Positions 37,144 through 44,698 of a DNA stretch of 64,000 bases are shown piece after piece. The notes under the pieces are model-generated. The model had not been told where the DNA came from, searched no databases, and saw only the letters and a list, made by a program, of their open reading frames with translations. Made by a program: the position numbers and the translations under genes. Source of the DNA: Sphaerimonospora thailandensis (GTDB taxonomy: Bacteria; Actinomycetota; Actinomycetes; Streptosporangiales; Streptosporangiaceae). The stretch covers positions 1 through 64,000 of the forward strand of contig NZ_BOOG01000029.1 in NCBI RefSeq assembly GCF_016863115.1. Reading direction: 5' to 3'. Numbering within the stretch: the stretch's first letter is position 1; each line of letters starts with the position of its first letter.

Positions 37144-38294
37144 GAGGTCTCCGTGATGATGAGGGGGCGGGCGCCGGAGGTGCCACTGCTCCAGTAGGCG
37201 TCCGGTCCCTGACCGGCCACCCGGATCCGCAGACCGAGGTCCTGGGTGAGCGCCGACACCAGCCGATTCGGTACGGCATCGTGGATGACCAGCTCGTGGG
37301 ACGCCGGCAGCAGGTCGAATCTGACGTCGGCCAGGCCGCGCCGAGCCAAAGCCGCAGTCACCGTGTCATGGGCGGGCGCTGTGGTCGCAGCCGCGGCGCA
37401 CCGTGCCCGCTGGCCCTTCGGGCAGCGGTTCCGCATCACGCAGACGGGACTGCCGTGGATCCCGAACCGGTCCGCCTCGCCCAGGACGTAGGCGAGCGCG
37501 CACGCGTTGGTGTGGAACACCGGGTAGTCGGGGTGGCTGTCGGTGGTGTGGTGGATGAACTCCCAGAACGCCTCCGGGTAGACGCCTTCGGCTTCGGTCG
37601 CGCCAGGCGTGGTGGCGAGCGCTGGCCACAGCCGGGCGAGCCGATTCAGAGCCTCGGGCTCGACCTTCAGCCCCGCAGCCATCGTGCAGGCGGCGTACCG
37701 TGCGGCCGTGTTGAGCACGCGCGTCATGGTCTCCTCGGTGGCCGACTCCGGGAACGCGGGCCGCCAGTAGTGCACGATTGGGATCCCCGCAGCGTGCAAG
37801 GCCGGGAAGTTGGCGCGGATGTGCTCATGGCGTACGCCGACCTCGACGGCGTCGTCCAGGCCGGAGTAGCTGAGGTAGACGATGACGCGCAGGCCTGCTG
37901 AGCGTGCCGCCGTGATTGCCTCGATGATGTCGGCGGTGACCCGGCACTTCGTGATGAGCACGACGGCGTTCGGGAGGCAGGCGGCGACGAACTCTCGCAG
38001 GAGTTCGGCCAGGTAGGCGCGTGAGGGTGCCGTGGCCATGATGTCGGTCCAGGTGGCCAGGGCGACCACACGCTCCGGGCTGTACAGGTCGGACTCCAGC
38101 AGGAGCCGGAGTGTCTCGGCAGGGGTGTGGAGCTGGGTCGGTGCGACCCGGGTCTGACCGCGCTGGATCAGGAAGCAATAGCTGCACTTCTTGGGGCAGC
38201 CCTGGATCGGGTTCACAGCAAGCCAGGAGGCGTGCTGGTCGATCACCGGCGTCCATTCGCGGCCGGTGTCCAGGGCGGGAGTGGGATTGCCCAT
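37140..38294 (-). CDS. Radical SAM protein
   Basis: The protein of 384 residues has the radical SAM Cys triad C-x3-C-x2-C in 'NPIQGCPKKCSYCFLIQRGQ', an early 'WLAVNP' strand, and 'VVLITKCRVTADIIEAI'. Four more cysteines near the C-terminus ('HTNACALAYVLGEA', 'SPVCVMRNRCPKGQRARC') could hold an auxiliary cluster. It looks more like spore-photoproduct-lyase-type radical SAM proteins than SPASM peptide maturases. ATG 38294 (after TTG 38297) follows AAGGAG. It heads the coupled operon; a 24-codon ORF ends 16 bp upstream. The reaction is unknown. Confidence 0.85.
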   Translation of the reverse strand: MGNPTPALDTGREWTPVIDQHASWLAVNPIQGCPKKCSYCFLIQRGQTRVAPTQLHTPAETLRLLLESDLYSPERVVALATWTDIMATAPSRAYLAELLREFVAACLPNAVVLITKCRVTADIIEAITAARSAGLRVIVYLSYSGLDDAVEVGVRHEHIRANFPALHAAGIPIVHYWRPAFPESATEETMTRVLNTAARYAACTMAAGLKVEPEALNRLARLWPALATTPGATEAEGVYPEAFWEFIHHTTDSHPDYPVFHTNACALAYVLGEADRFGIHGSPVCVMRNRCPKGQRARCAAAATTAPAHDTVTAALARRGLADVRFDLLPASHELVIHDAVPNRLVSALTQDLGLRIRVAGQGPDAYWSSGTSGARPLIITETS

Positions 38295-38310
38295 CAAACG
38301 ATCAGCTCCT

Positions 38311-38385
38311 TCATGGCATCAGGCGTGCGAGTTCCTTGGCCTCAGGAAACGCCCACACCACCGGGCCAGCGAAGAGGCTGTGCAT
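38311..38385 (-). CDS. Candidate small peptide gene (24 aa) upstream of the radical SAM gene
   Basis: ATG at 38385 opens a 24-codon frame, MHSLFAGPVVWAFPEAKE then LARLMP, ending TGA at 38311, immediately before the AAGGAG ribosome site of the radical SAM gene. About 70 percent of third positions are G or C, unlike random spacer. GTG 38394 would add three residues. The start lies inside the first of two 14-bp operator-like repeats. A precursor or signalling peptide is suggested by the neighbours (radical SAM, HprK-like kinase, XRE-TPR regulator) but there is no direct proof. The ribosome site (AGGGC) is weak. Confidence 0.45.
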   Translation of the reverse strand: MHSLFAGPVVWAFPEAKELARLMP

Positions 38386-38414
38386 GTCGTGCACGCCCTA
38401 TGCATGTTCTGCAC
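38380..38414. promoter_or_regulatory. Tandem operator-like repeats in the divergent spacer
   Basis: TGCATGTCGTGCAC (38381-38394) and TGCATGTTCTGCAC (38401-38414) differ at two central positions and start exactly 20 bp apart, two helical turns. Each is itself a near palindrome (TGCA...TGCA). They lie between the radical SAM operon and the XRE regulator gene, and are the obvious candidate sites for that regulator. Confidence 0.6.
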
Positions 38415-38485
38415 ACCGCCTGTCCAAGGCCGCTGGCGCGACGTACCCTTGGCGCGGATCTGGTGCAATGACGCCTGGAGATGCC

Positions 38486-39796
38486 GTGGCTCCCCAAAGT
38501 GAGTGGAACTCAGCGCGGGTACGAGCTTTGATCGCTGCCCGGGATGTGGGCGGCATGATCCGGTATGCCCGTGTAGCCCGAGGCTGGCGGCAGGCCGACC
38601 TCGCGAAAGTCGTCGCCTGCTCGGCATCGACCATCTCTCGCCTCGAAACAGGTCGGCGCGCCGCAGTCGACCTTGACACCGTGCGGCGAGTCGCGCGGGC
38701 GGTCCAGCTCCCCTCTCACATTCTGGGCGCGCTCATTGATATTCCGGTCTCTCCTGTGGCTACGGTTGTCACCACGACAGCCCCTCAGGCCGAGGAGGAC
38801 CCGATGCGCCGCCGTACCCTCCTGTCCGCCGTGGGGCTGGCGATCCCCGCACACCTTCTGATCAAACTGGACGACGCCTTGGCCGTGTTGCCAGCGTCGT
38901 CGAGCCCTCCGGACCTATCCCGCATCGCTACCCGGCTCGCACACACACGCGACCGCTACGACACAGGCGACCTGGCACGACTGATCGCAGACCTACCCGA
39001 CCTGCTGGCCGTCGCGCACGAAGCGGCGGACCACCACGACAGACCAGACGCCTACGTGCTGGCGGCCTCCTGCTACAACCTTGCGACCGTGGCCCTCAAC
39101 AAGATCGGCCGCCACCAGGCGAGCCGGATCACCGCGGACCGCGCCACGATGCTCGCCAAGCTGTCCGGCTCGCCGGTCAGCGTGGCCACCTCCGCACGAT
39201 GCCTGAGCATCGTGCTGCGCCACGAGGGCCGCGGGCCGGTTGCCGATCAGGTCTCTTTGCGCGCTATCACGCTCTTGGAATCCACCGGTCTCAGCCAGCC
39301 CGACGAGGCCGCCGCCTACGTGCAGATGTTGTGCACTGGCGCGTACAACTCAGCTCAGATCGGTGATCGCGACCGCGCCTTGGAGATGATCAGAGAAGCG
39401 TCCCAGGCTGCGGCTCATCTGCCTGTGCCCCCTACTCAGGGGCACTCGATCAGCTCCGCTCACGTCACGGGATACGAGGTCAGTGTCCACTGGTCGCTAG
39501 GCGACGCGGGCGCAGCGCTCCATGCTGGCCGCGGGCTGCACCCGAGTCAGTTGCCTACGCCCGAACGGCGAGGGCGGCTGCACACCGACCTGGCGCGAGC
39601 CTGGTGGCAATGGGGAAAGCCCGAGCAGACCGTGCTCGCCTTACTGTCCGCATGCCGCGAATCAGTACCCGAGGTACGAGACCGCCCGGCCATCCGCTCC
39701 ATGGCTGTCCAGCTCATCGAGCGGCATCCCAAGACATCAGGCGTACCTGAGCTGGCCACGGCGATCGGCTACCGGCCGAGTCAGGAGGACCCGTGA
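38486..39796 (+). CDS. XRE-family regulator with TPR-like C-terminus (RRNPP-like)
   Basis: The protein of 436 residues has an N-terminal XRE HTH: 'GGMIRYARVARGWRQADLAK' then 'VVACSASTISRLETGRRAAV'. The rest is an array of helical pairs ('NLATVALNKIGRHQ', 'AYVQMLCTGAYNSAQIGDRD', 'VHWSLGDAGAALHAGRG') like tetratricopeptide repeats, the architecture of peptide-sensing RRNPP regulators. GTG 38486 has GGAG five bases upstream; an ATG at 38468 is the alternative. It is divergent from the radical SAM operon and probably controls it through the tandem repeats at 38381-38414. The ligand is unknown. Confidence 0.85.
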   Translation: MAPQSEWNSARVRALIAARDVGGMIRYARVARGWRQADLAKVVACSASTISRLETGRRAAVDLDTVRRVARAVQLPSHILGALIDIPVSPVATVVTTTAPQAEEDPMRRRTLLSAVGLAIPAHLLIKLDDALAVLPASSSPPDLSRIATRLAHTRDRYDTGDLARLIADLPDLLAVAHEAADHHDRPDAYVLAASCYNLATVALNKIGRHQASRITADRATMLAKLSGSPVSVATSARCLSIVLRHEGRGPVADQVSLRAITLLESTGLSQPDEAAAYVQMLCTGAYNSAQIGDRDRALEMIREASQAAAHLPVPPTQGHSISSAHVTGYEVSVHWSLGDAGAALHAGRGLHPSQLPTPERRGRLHTDLARAWWQWGKPEQTVLALLSACRESVPEVRDRPAIRSMAVQLIERHPKTSGVPELATAIGYRPSQEDP

Positions 39797-40252
39797 ATGG
39801 ACATCATAATTCCAATATGTATTATTCCAGTATGAATCATGTGCAGGGTTTAATCGGTATCAGTCGAATCGGTGGCTTATTGCTCGGAATGTCAATTATT
39901 CTGATGGAGATACGGTGATGATGTGCACGTTGAACACCCGTGGGTAATTTTGATTCCTGTCTCTATTCTGCTTTCAAGAGCGGAGTAATTGTTATACAAT
40001 TAGCTCGGAAGATGAAATCGAATCTATTAAAATCCTGTTTGAGTTCAATCCCATCGCGTCGTTTACAGCTTCAACTATCCGCAGCGACGTGGAGTTGCCG
40101 CTTACGACTCCACGGCTTTCATCAGGTCGCTTCGCACCGCCGTGACCTATTCGTGACGTTCCTGCGGCAAACCTGCCGCCGGCAAAGCGGGGTCTGGCTG
40201 TCGGTGCCCGGCGCTATCGTGGGGACATCCAGGGCTGGTGTCACCCTGCGTG
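39797..40252. other. AT-rich spacer between the XRE gene and the restriction operon
   Basis: This stretch holds no convincing gene. Its first 250 bases are strikingly AT-rich for this genome, with runs such as CATAATTCCAATATGTATTA and GTAATTGTTATACAATTAG. A perfect palindrome lies at 39986-40002. The remainder returns to high GC. The composition points to foreign origin or a recombination joint between the two halves of the island. The promoter of the restriction operon is probably here. Confidence 0.6.
39986..40002. promoter_or_regulatory. Palindrome upstream of the type I restriction operon
   Basis: TAATTGT-TAT-ACAATTA is a perfect 7+7 inverted repeat with a 3-nt centre. It contains TATACAAT, which could double as a -10 box. 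It is a candidate operator for the restriction genes about 370 bp downstream. Confidence 0.45.
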
Positions 40253-40366
40253 ATGAAGGCCGTACTGGTTGAACGCGTGAAGGACGGATACAAGAGCATG
40301 GTCAGGTCAGTCGCACCTCCTCCAGAAAGCCCAGCTTCCGATGCGGGCGAGGGGGTGGTGTGGTAG
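40253..40366 (+). other. Possible short leader ORF before hsdM
   Basis: ATG 40253 opens 37 codons (start MKAVLVERVKDGYKSM) and stops at TAG 40364-40366, which shares its G with the GTG used for hsdM. The overlap suggests coupled translation, but coding bias is only moderate and there is no ribosome site. It may be chance. Confidence 0.25.
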
Positions 40367-42798
40367 TGGCTCTCAAGAAGTCGGACCTGTACAGCTCGCT
40401 TTGGCGGAGCTGTGACGAGCTGCGTGGCGGCATGGACGCCAGCCAGTACAAGGATTACATCCTCACGCTGCTGTTCGTGAAGTACGTGACGGACAAGGCC
40501 AAGGCCGACCGGACCGCCTTGATCGACGTTCCTGCCGGTGGCTCCTTCGACGACATGGTCGCGCTCAAGGGCGATAAGGAGATCGGCGACAAGATCAACA
40601 AGATCATCGGCAAACTCGCCGAGGCGAACGGGCTGGAGAAGGTCATCGACCTGGCCGACTTCAACGACGAGGAGAAGCTCGGCAAAGGCAAGGAGATGCA
40701 GGATCGCCTCTCCAAGCTGGTGACGATCTTCGCTGACCTGGACTTCCGGGGGAGCCGCGCCGAGGGCGACGACCTGCTCGGCGACGCCTACGAGTACCTG
40801 ATGCGGCATTTCGCCACGGAGTCGGGCAAATCAAAGGGCCAGTTCTACACCCCGGCCGAAGTCTCGCGCGTGCTCGCCAAGGTTGTCGGCATCGGACCGA
40901 GCACCCGTCAGGACAACACGGTCTACGACCCCACGTGCGGGTCGGGCTCGTTGCTCCTCAAGGTCGCCGACGAAGCGCCTCGGGGTATCACGATCTACGG
41001 CCAGGAGAAGGACAACGCTACCTGGGCTCTGGCCAAGATGAACATGATCCTCCACGGCAACGAGGACGCGGACATCCAAAAGGGCGATACGATCACCAGC
41101 CCGCACTTCACCGCAGGCAGCCAACTGCGGACCTTCGACTTCGCCGTCGCCAATCCACCGTTCTCGTTTAAGTCGTGGAGCAACGGTTTAGAGAACGAAT
41201 ACGGTCGATTCGAGCTCGGCCGGCCGCCAGTGAAGAACGGCGACTACGCCTTCCTACTGCACATTCTCAAGTCCCTCAAGAGCAACGGCAAGGCTGCGGT
41301 CATCCTGCCGCACGGTGTCCTCTTCCGAGGTAACGCTGAGGCCAATATCCGCAGGGAGTTACTGCGCCGCGGCTACATCAAGGGCATCATCGGCCTACCC
41401 GTCAACCTCTTCTACGGCACCAGCATCCCAGCCTGCATAGTCGTACTTGATAAGGAGAACGCCCAGGCGCGCACTGGCGTGTTCATGATTGATGCCTCCA
41501 AGGGCTTCATCAAGGACGGCAACAAGAACCGCCTTCGCAGCCAGGACATCCACAAGATCGTCGACGTCTTCAACAGGCAGATCGATATCGAGCGCTACTC
41601 ACGCATGGTGCCCCTCCGCGAGATCACCGATCCGAAGAACGACTACAACCTCAACATCCCGCGCTACATCGACTCCTCCGAGCCCGAAGACCTCCAAGAC
41701 CTCCACGCCCACCTTCACGGCGGTATCCCGAACCGGGACCTCGATGCTCTCGGTGGCTACTGGGACGCGTTCCCCAGCCTGCGCGCCATGCTGTTCACGG
41801 CCAACCGGCCCGGCTATAGCGACCTCGCCATCCCGCTCGATCAGGTGCAGCAGGCGATCCTCGATTCCGAGGAGTTCCGCAAGTTCGCCGAGCAAGCCCG
41901 CTCCCTGGTGGACGACTGGTTCGCCGCACACCGGCCGATCCTGCAAGCCCTGGACGCGGACACCGTCCCCAAGGATCTGATCGCCCGGATCAGCGATGAC
42001 CTTCTGATCCGCTTCAAGCACACCCCGCTGCTCGATGAGTACAACGTCTACGAACAGCTCATGACCTACTGGCACGACGTCATGCACGACGATGTCTTCC
42101 TCATCATGAACGAGGGATGGCTTGACGCGGCAAAGCCTCGCAAGACCATCGAGGACAAGGAACGCAAGCTCTCGGAGGATCCCGACCTCGAGGTTGGCTC
42201 CGGCCGCAAGAAGACCAAGTACAAGATGGACCTCATTCCGCCTGCACTCGTCGTCGCGCGTTACTTTGCGGACGAGCAGGCCGAGGTAAACACGCTGAAC
42301 GCGGCGGCCGAGGAAGCCGGCCGTGCTGTCGAGGAGTACATCGAGGAGCACGCCGTCGACGACGGCGTGCTTGCCGAGGCGATGGATGACGGCAAGATCA
42401 GCAAGGCGCTGGCTACCACTCGTCTCAAGGAGATCAAGCGATACGGCGAGGCCGACGAGATCAAGGCACTCCAGCACCTCATCTCGCTCTACAGCGCGGA
42501 AGCCGCCGCCAAGAAGGCAGCCAAGGAAGCCCAGGCAGACCTTGACGCCGCGACCCTGAATAAGTATGGGGACCTCACCGACGCCGAGATTCAGACCCTG
42601 CTCCTCGATGACAAGTGGGCGGCCACCGTGCAGAGCCGTGTGGCCGGCGAGGTCAACTCGCTCACGTTTGCTCTGGTCGTACGGATTCAGCAACTCGGTG
42701 AGCGGTATGCCGATACGGTCGAAGCCCTCAGCGCCGAGCTTGAGAATCTCGAAGCCAAGGTCGCCCGCCACCTGTCAGATATGGGTGTCGAAGTATGA
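40366..42798 (+). CDS. hsdM: Type I restriction-modification DNA methyltransferase subunit
   Basis: The subunit of about 810 residues is an adenine-N6 methyltransferase. The N-terminal HsdM domain starts 'LYSSLWRSCDELRGGMDASQ'; 'SKGQFYTPAEVSRVLAKVVG' leads into motif I 'VYDPTCGSGSLLLKV', and motif IV is 'FAVANPPFSFKSW' (NPPF). The last 350 residues are an unusually long, coiled, charged extension beyond the typical 520 residues. GTG 40366 aligns with homologue starts (A-L-K-K-S-D-L); GTG 40360 is possible. The stop overlaps hsdS by four bases (ATGA). Confidence 0.94.
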   Translation: MALKKSDLYSSLWRSCDELRGGMDASQYKDYILTLLFVKYVTDKAKADRTALIDVPAGGSFDDMVALKGDKEIGDKINKIIGKLAEANGLEKVIDLADFNDEEKLGKGKEMQDRLSKLVTIFADLDFRGSRAEGDDLLGDAYEYLMRHFATESGKSKGQFYTPAEVSRVLAKVVGIGPSTRQDNTVYDPTCGSGSLLLKVADEAPRGITIYGQEKDNATWALAKMNMILHGNEDADIQKGDTITSPHFTAGSQLRTFDFAVANPPFSFKSWSNGLENEYGRFELGRPPVKNGDYAFLLHILKSLKSNGKAAVILPHGVLFRGNAEANIRRELLRRGYIKGIIGLPVNLFYGTSIPACIVVLDKENAQARTGVFMIDASKGFIKDGNKNRLRSQDIHKIVDVFNRQIDIERYSRMVPLREITDPKNDYNLNIPRYIDSSEPEDLQDLHAHLHGGIPNRDLDALGGYWDAFPSLRAMLFTANRPGYSDLAIPLDQVQQAILDSEEFRKFAEQARSLVDDWFAAHRPILQALDADTVPKDLIARISDDLLIRFKHTPLLDEYNVYEQLMTYWHDVMHDDVFLIMNEGWLDAAKPRKTIEDKERKLSEDPDLEVGSGRKKTKYKMDLIPPALVVARYFADEQAEVNTLNAAAEEAGRAVEEYIEEHAVDDGVLAEAMDDGKISKALATTRLKEIKRYGEADEIKALQHLISLYSAEAAAKKAAKEAQADLDAATLNKYGDLTDAEIQTLLLDDKWAATVQSRVAGEVNSLTFALVVRIQQLGERYADTVEALSAELENLEAKVARHLSDMGVEV

Positions 42799-43973
42799 CC
42801 GAAACCAAGGTTGTACCAATCCCCAGAGGCTGGACCTCCGCGTCGATCGAAGGAGTGTGCTTGGTCGTTGACTGCAAGCACGTCACAGCTTCCTTCGTTC
42901 ATCAAGGCTTCCCGGTTGCGAGCATTGGCGAACTCGGTGGGCGATTTGTGAACCTCTACCATGCGCCGAGGACAACCCGGGAGTACTACATGCTCCTGAC
43001 CGAGGGCGCTCGTCGACCGCGCCCCGGCGATCTAATTATGAGCAGGAATGCGACAGTTGGCCGGGTTGCGCGAGTTTCAACAGACCATCCTCCCTTCGCC
43101 ATGGGTCAGGACGTCTGCCTACTTAGACCGAAGCCCAGCGCATGCTCGCCACAGTTCCTACAGGCGGTCCTGCAGTCACCAGCGATTGGCCGCCAGTTCG
43201 AAGCCATGATGGCTGGATCGACGTTCAAGCGAATGAACGTCCAACAGATCAAGAAGCTGGAGATATTGCTCCCGTCAATCGAGGAACAGGAGCGAATCTC
43301 CGAGGTTCTGGCGAGCACTGAAGACCTCATTTCCACTCTTGAACGGCTGATCGCCAAGAAGCAGGCGATCAAGCAGGGCTTGATGCAGCAGCTTCTGACC
43401 GGAAAGATCCGACTTCCCGGCTTCTTGCTGCCATGGCGGCCTCGCCGTCTTAGCGAGATGCTGAGTTACGAGCAGCCGGGTCGGTACTTGGTGCAAGCGT
43501 CGAAGCCGCTGGACGCAGGCCATGTGCCTGTGCTAACAGCCGGAAAGACCTTCATCCTGGGTTACACGAACGAAACCCACGGCATCTATACGGCGCACCC
43601 GGTAATTATCTTCGATGACTTTACGACTGCTTCCAAACATGTCGATTTCGACTTCAAAGCAAAGTCCTCGGCCATGAAGATCTTGTCTGCTCGCACCGGA
43701 GCCAACCTTCGGTTTGTTTATGAGCGGATGCAGTTGATCGACTTCCCCCTCGGCGATCACAAGCGGCATTGGATCTCCGAGTACAGCAAGCAAGAAATTC
43801 TCGTACCGGACGAGCCAGAGCAGGCTGCAATCGCTGAAGTTCTGAGTGACTCTGAAGCCGAAGTCGCTGCGCTTCGAGAGCGACTCAGCAAGGCCAAAGC
43901 TGTGAAGCAGGGTATGATGCAGCAACTCCTGACCGGTCGTACTCGCCTAACTATTAAGGAGGGCGCGGCATGA
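42795..43973 (+). CDS. hsdS: Type I restriction specificity subunit
   Basis: The protein of 392 residues has two target-recognition domains, each followed by a conserved spacer helix: 'EEQERISEVLASTEDLISTL' with 'KQGLMQQLLTGKIRLPG', and 'PEQAAIAEVLSDSEAEVAAL' with 'KQGMMQQLLTGRTRL'. The two repeats are the usual basis of a bipartite DNA target. The first domain includes 'FKRMNVQQIKKLEILLPS'. Codon use is noticeably less GC-rich than the chromosome, a sign of transfer. It overlaps hsdM and the HEPN gene by four bases each. Confidence 0.92.
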   Translation: MTETKVVPIPRGWTSASIEGVCLVVDCKHVTASFVHQGFPVASIGELGGRFVNLYHAPRTTREYYMLLTEGARRPRPGDLIMSRNATVGRVARVSTDHPPFAMGQDVCLLRPKPSACSPQFLQAVLQSPAIGRQFEAMMAGSTFKRMNVQQIKKLEILLPSIEEQERISEVLASTEDLISTLERLIAKKQAIKQGLMQQLLTGKIRLPGFLLPWRPRRLSEMLSYEQPGRYLVQASKPLDAGHVPVLTAGKTFILGYTNETHGIYTAHPVIIFDDFTTASKHVDFDFKAKSSAMKILSARTGANLRFVYERMQLIDFPLGDHKRHWISEYSKQEILVPDEPEQAAIAEVLSDSEAEVAALRERLSKAKAVKQGMMQQLLTGRTRLTIKEGAA

Positions 43974-44698
43974 ATACCGAGTGGGCGATCGCTGAACTCG
44001 ACAAGTTCATCGGACAGACCGCGATGCGCAACGCAAGCGGGAATGGTCTCATGACTACACGCAACATTACGGCTGCACCGAGCGATGAAGTTGCCAAGCA
44101 GGCTCAGGTTGTCGAGCAGATCCTCGATCGCGTAATCCACGGTTGGCAGTTGCGGTTCAACAACACTCGGAATAATCGATGGACTGGGCACCGCGAGGCA
44201 GCGATCCGTGCGCGCGAGCAGCTTGTCCGCGAGCAAGAGGTCAAGGAGAACCTCGGCGAGAACGTGCCCGAGCTTTCAGCCGCCGAACTGCATCCTTGGG
44301 TCTGGAGCGGGGCCAAATCGCTCTGGCAATCCGGCCACTTCCGCGAAGCGGTCGAAGGCGCGATCAAGAAGCTGAACGCCGAGACCCAGAACAAGGTCGG
44401 CCGTCGCGACGTGAGCGAGACAGACCTGTTCAAGCAGGCGTTCTCGCTCGATGACCCGAAGGTTGGCAAGGCGCGCCTGCGCCGCATGAAGGACGACGGC
44501 AGCAACACCTACAAGTCGGTGCAGCGCGGAGCGATGAACCTTGCCGAGGGCGTGTTCGCCGGCATCCGGAACCCGCTCAGCCACGAAGCCGATCAGGAGC
44601 TTAGCGAGCAGGAAGCGCTGGAGTACCTCGCCGCGTTGAGTGTGCTAGCTCGCTGGGTTGATGTTGCGATGGTGGCACGGGCGGAGGGCGAGTCATGA
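43970..44698 (+). CDS. HEPN/Ymh (TIGR02391) protein inside the restriction operon
   Basis: The product of 242 residues ends in a Ymh/TIGR02391 domain: 'AAELHPWVWSGAKSLWQSGH', 'AVEGAIKKLNAETQNKVG', 'LFKQAFSLDDPKVGKARLRR' and 'NLAEGVFAGIRNPLSHEADQ'. The Arg-Asn-Pro-Leu-Ser-His segment is an R-x4-H motif, the catalytic signature of HEPN ribonucleases. The N-terminal 90 residues are a helical module of unknown role. ATGA overlaps on both sides tie it to hsdS and hsdR. By analogy with anticodon nucleases that guard type I systems (PrrC), it may be a back-up RNase toxin; that is inference. Confidence 0.82.
   Translation: MNTEWAIAELDKFIGQTAMRNASGNGLMTTRNITAAPSDEVAKQAQVVEQILDRVIHGWQLRFNNTRNNRWTGHREAAIRAREQLVREQEVKENLGENVPELSAAELHPWVWSGAKSLWQSGHFREAVEGAIKKLNAETQNKVGRRDVSETDLFKQAFSLDDPKVGKARLRRMKDDGSNTYKSVQRGAMNLAEGVFAGIRNPLSHEADQELSEQEALEYLAALSVLARWVDVAMVARAEGES

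Noticed and set aside
39940-40272. A 110-codon plus-strand ORF in the AT-rich spacer
   Set aside because: It has no ribosome site, no recognisable domain, and its base composition follows the spacer rather than a gene.
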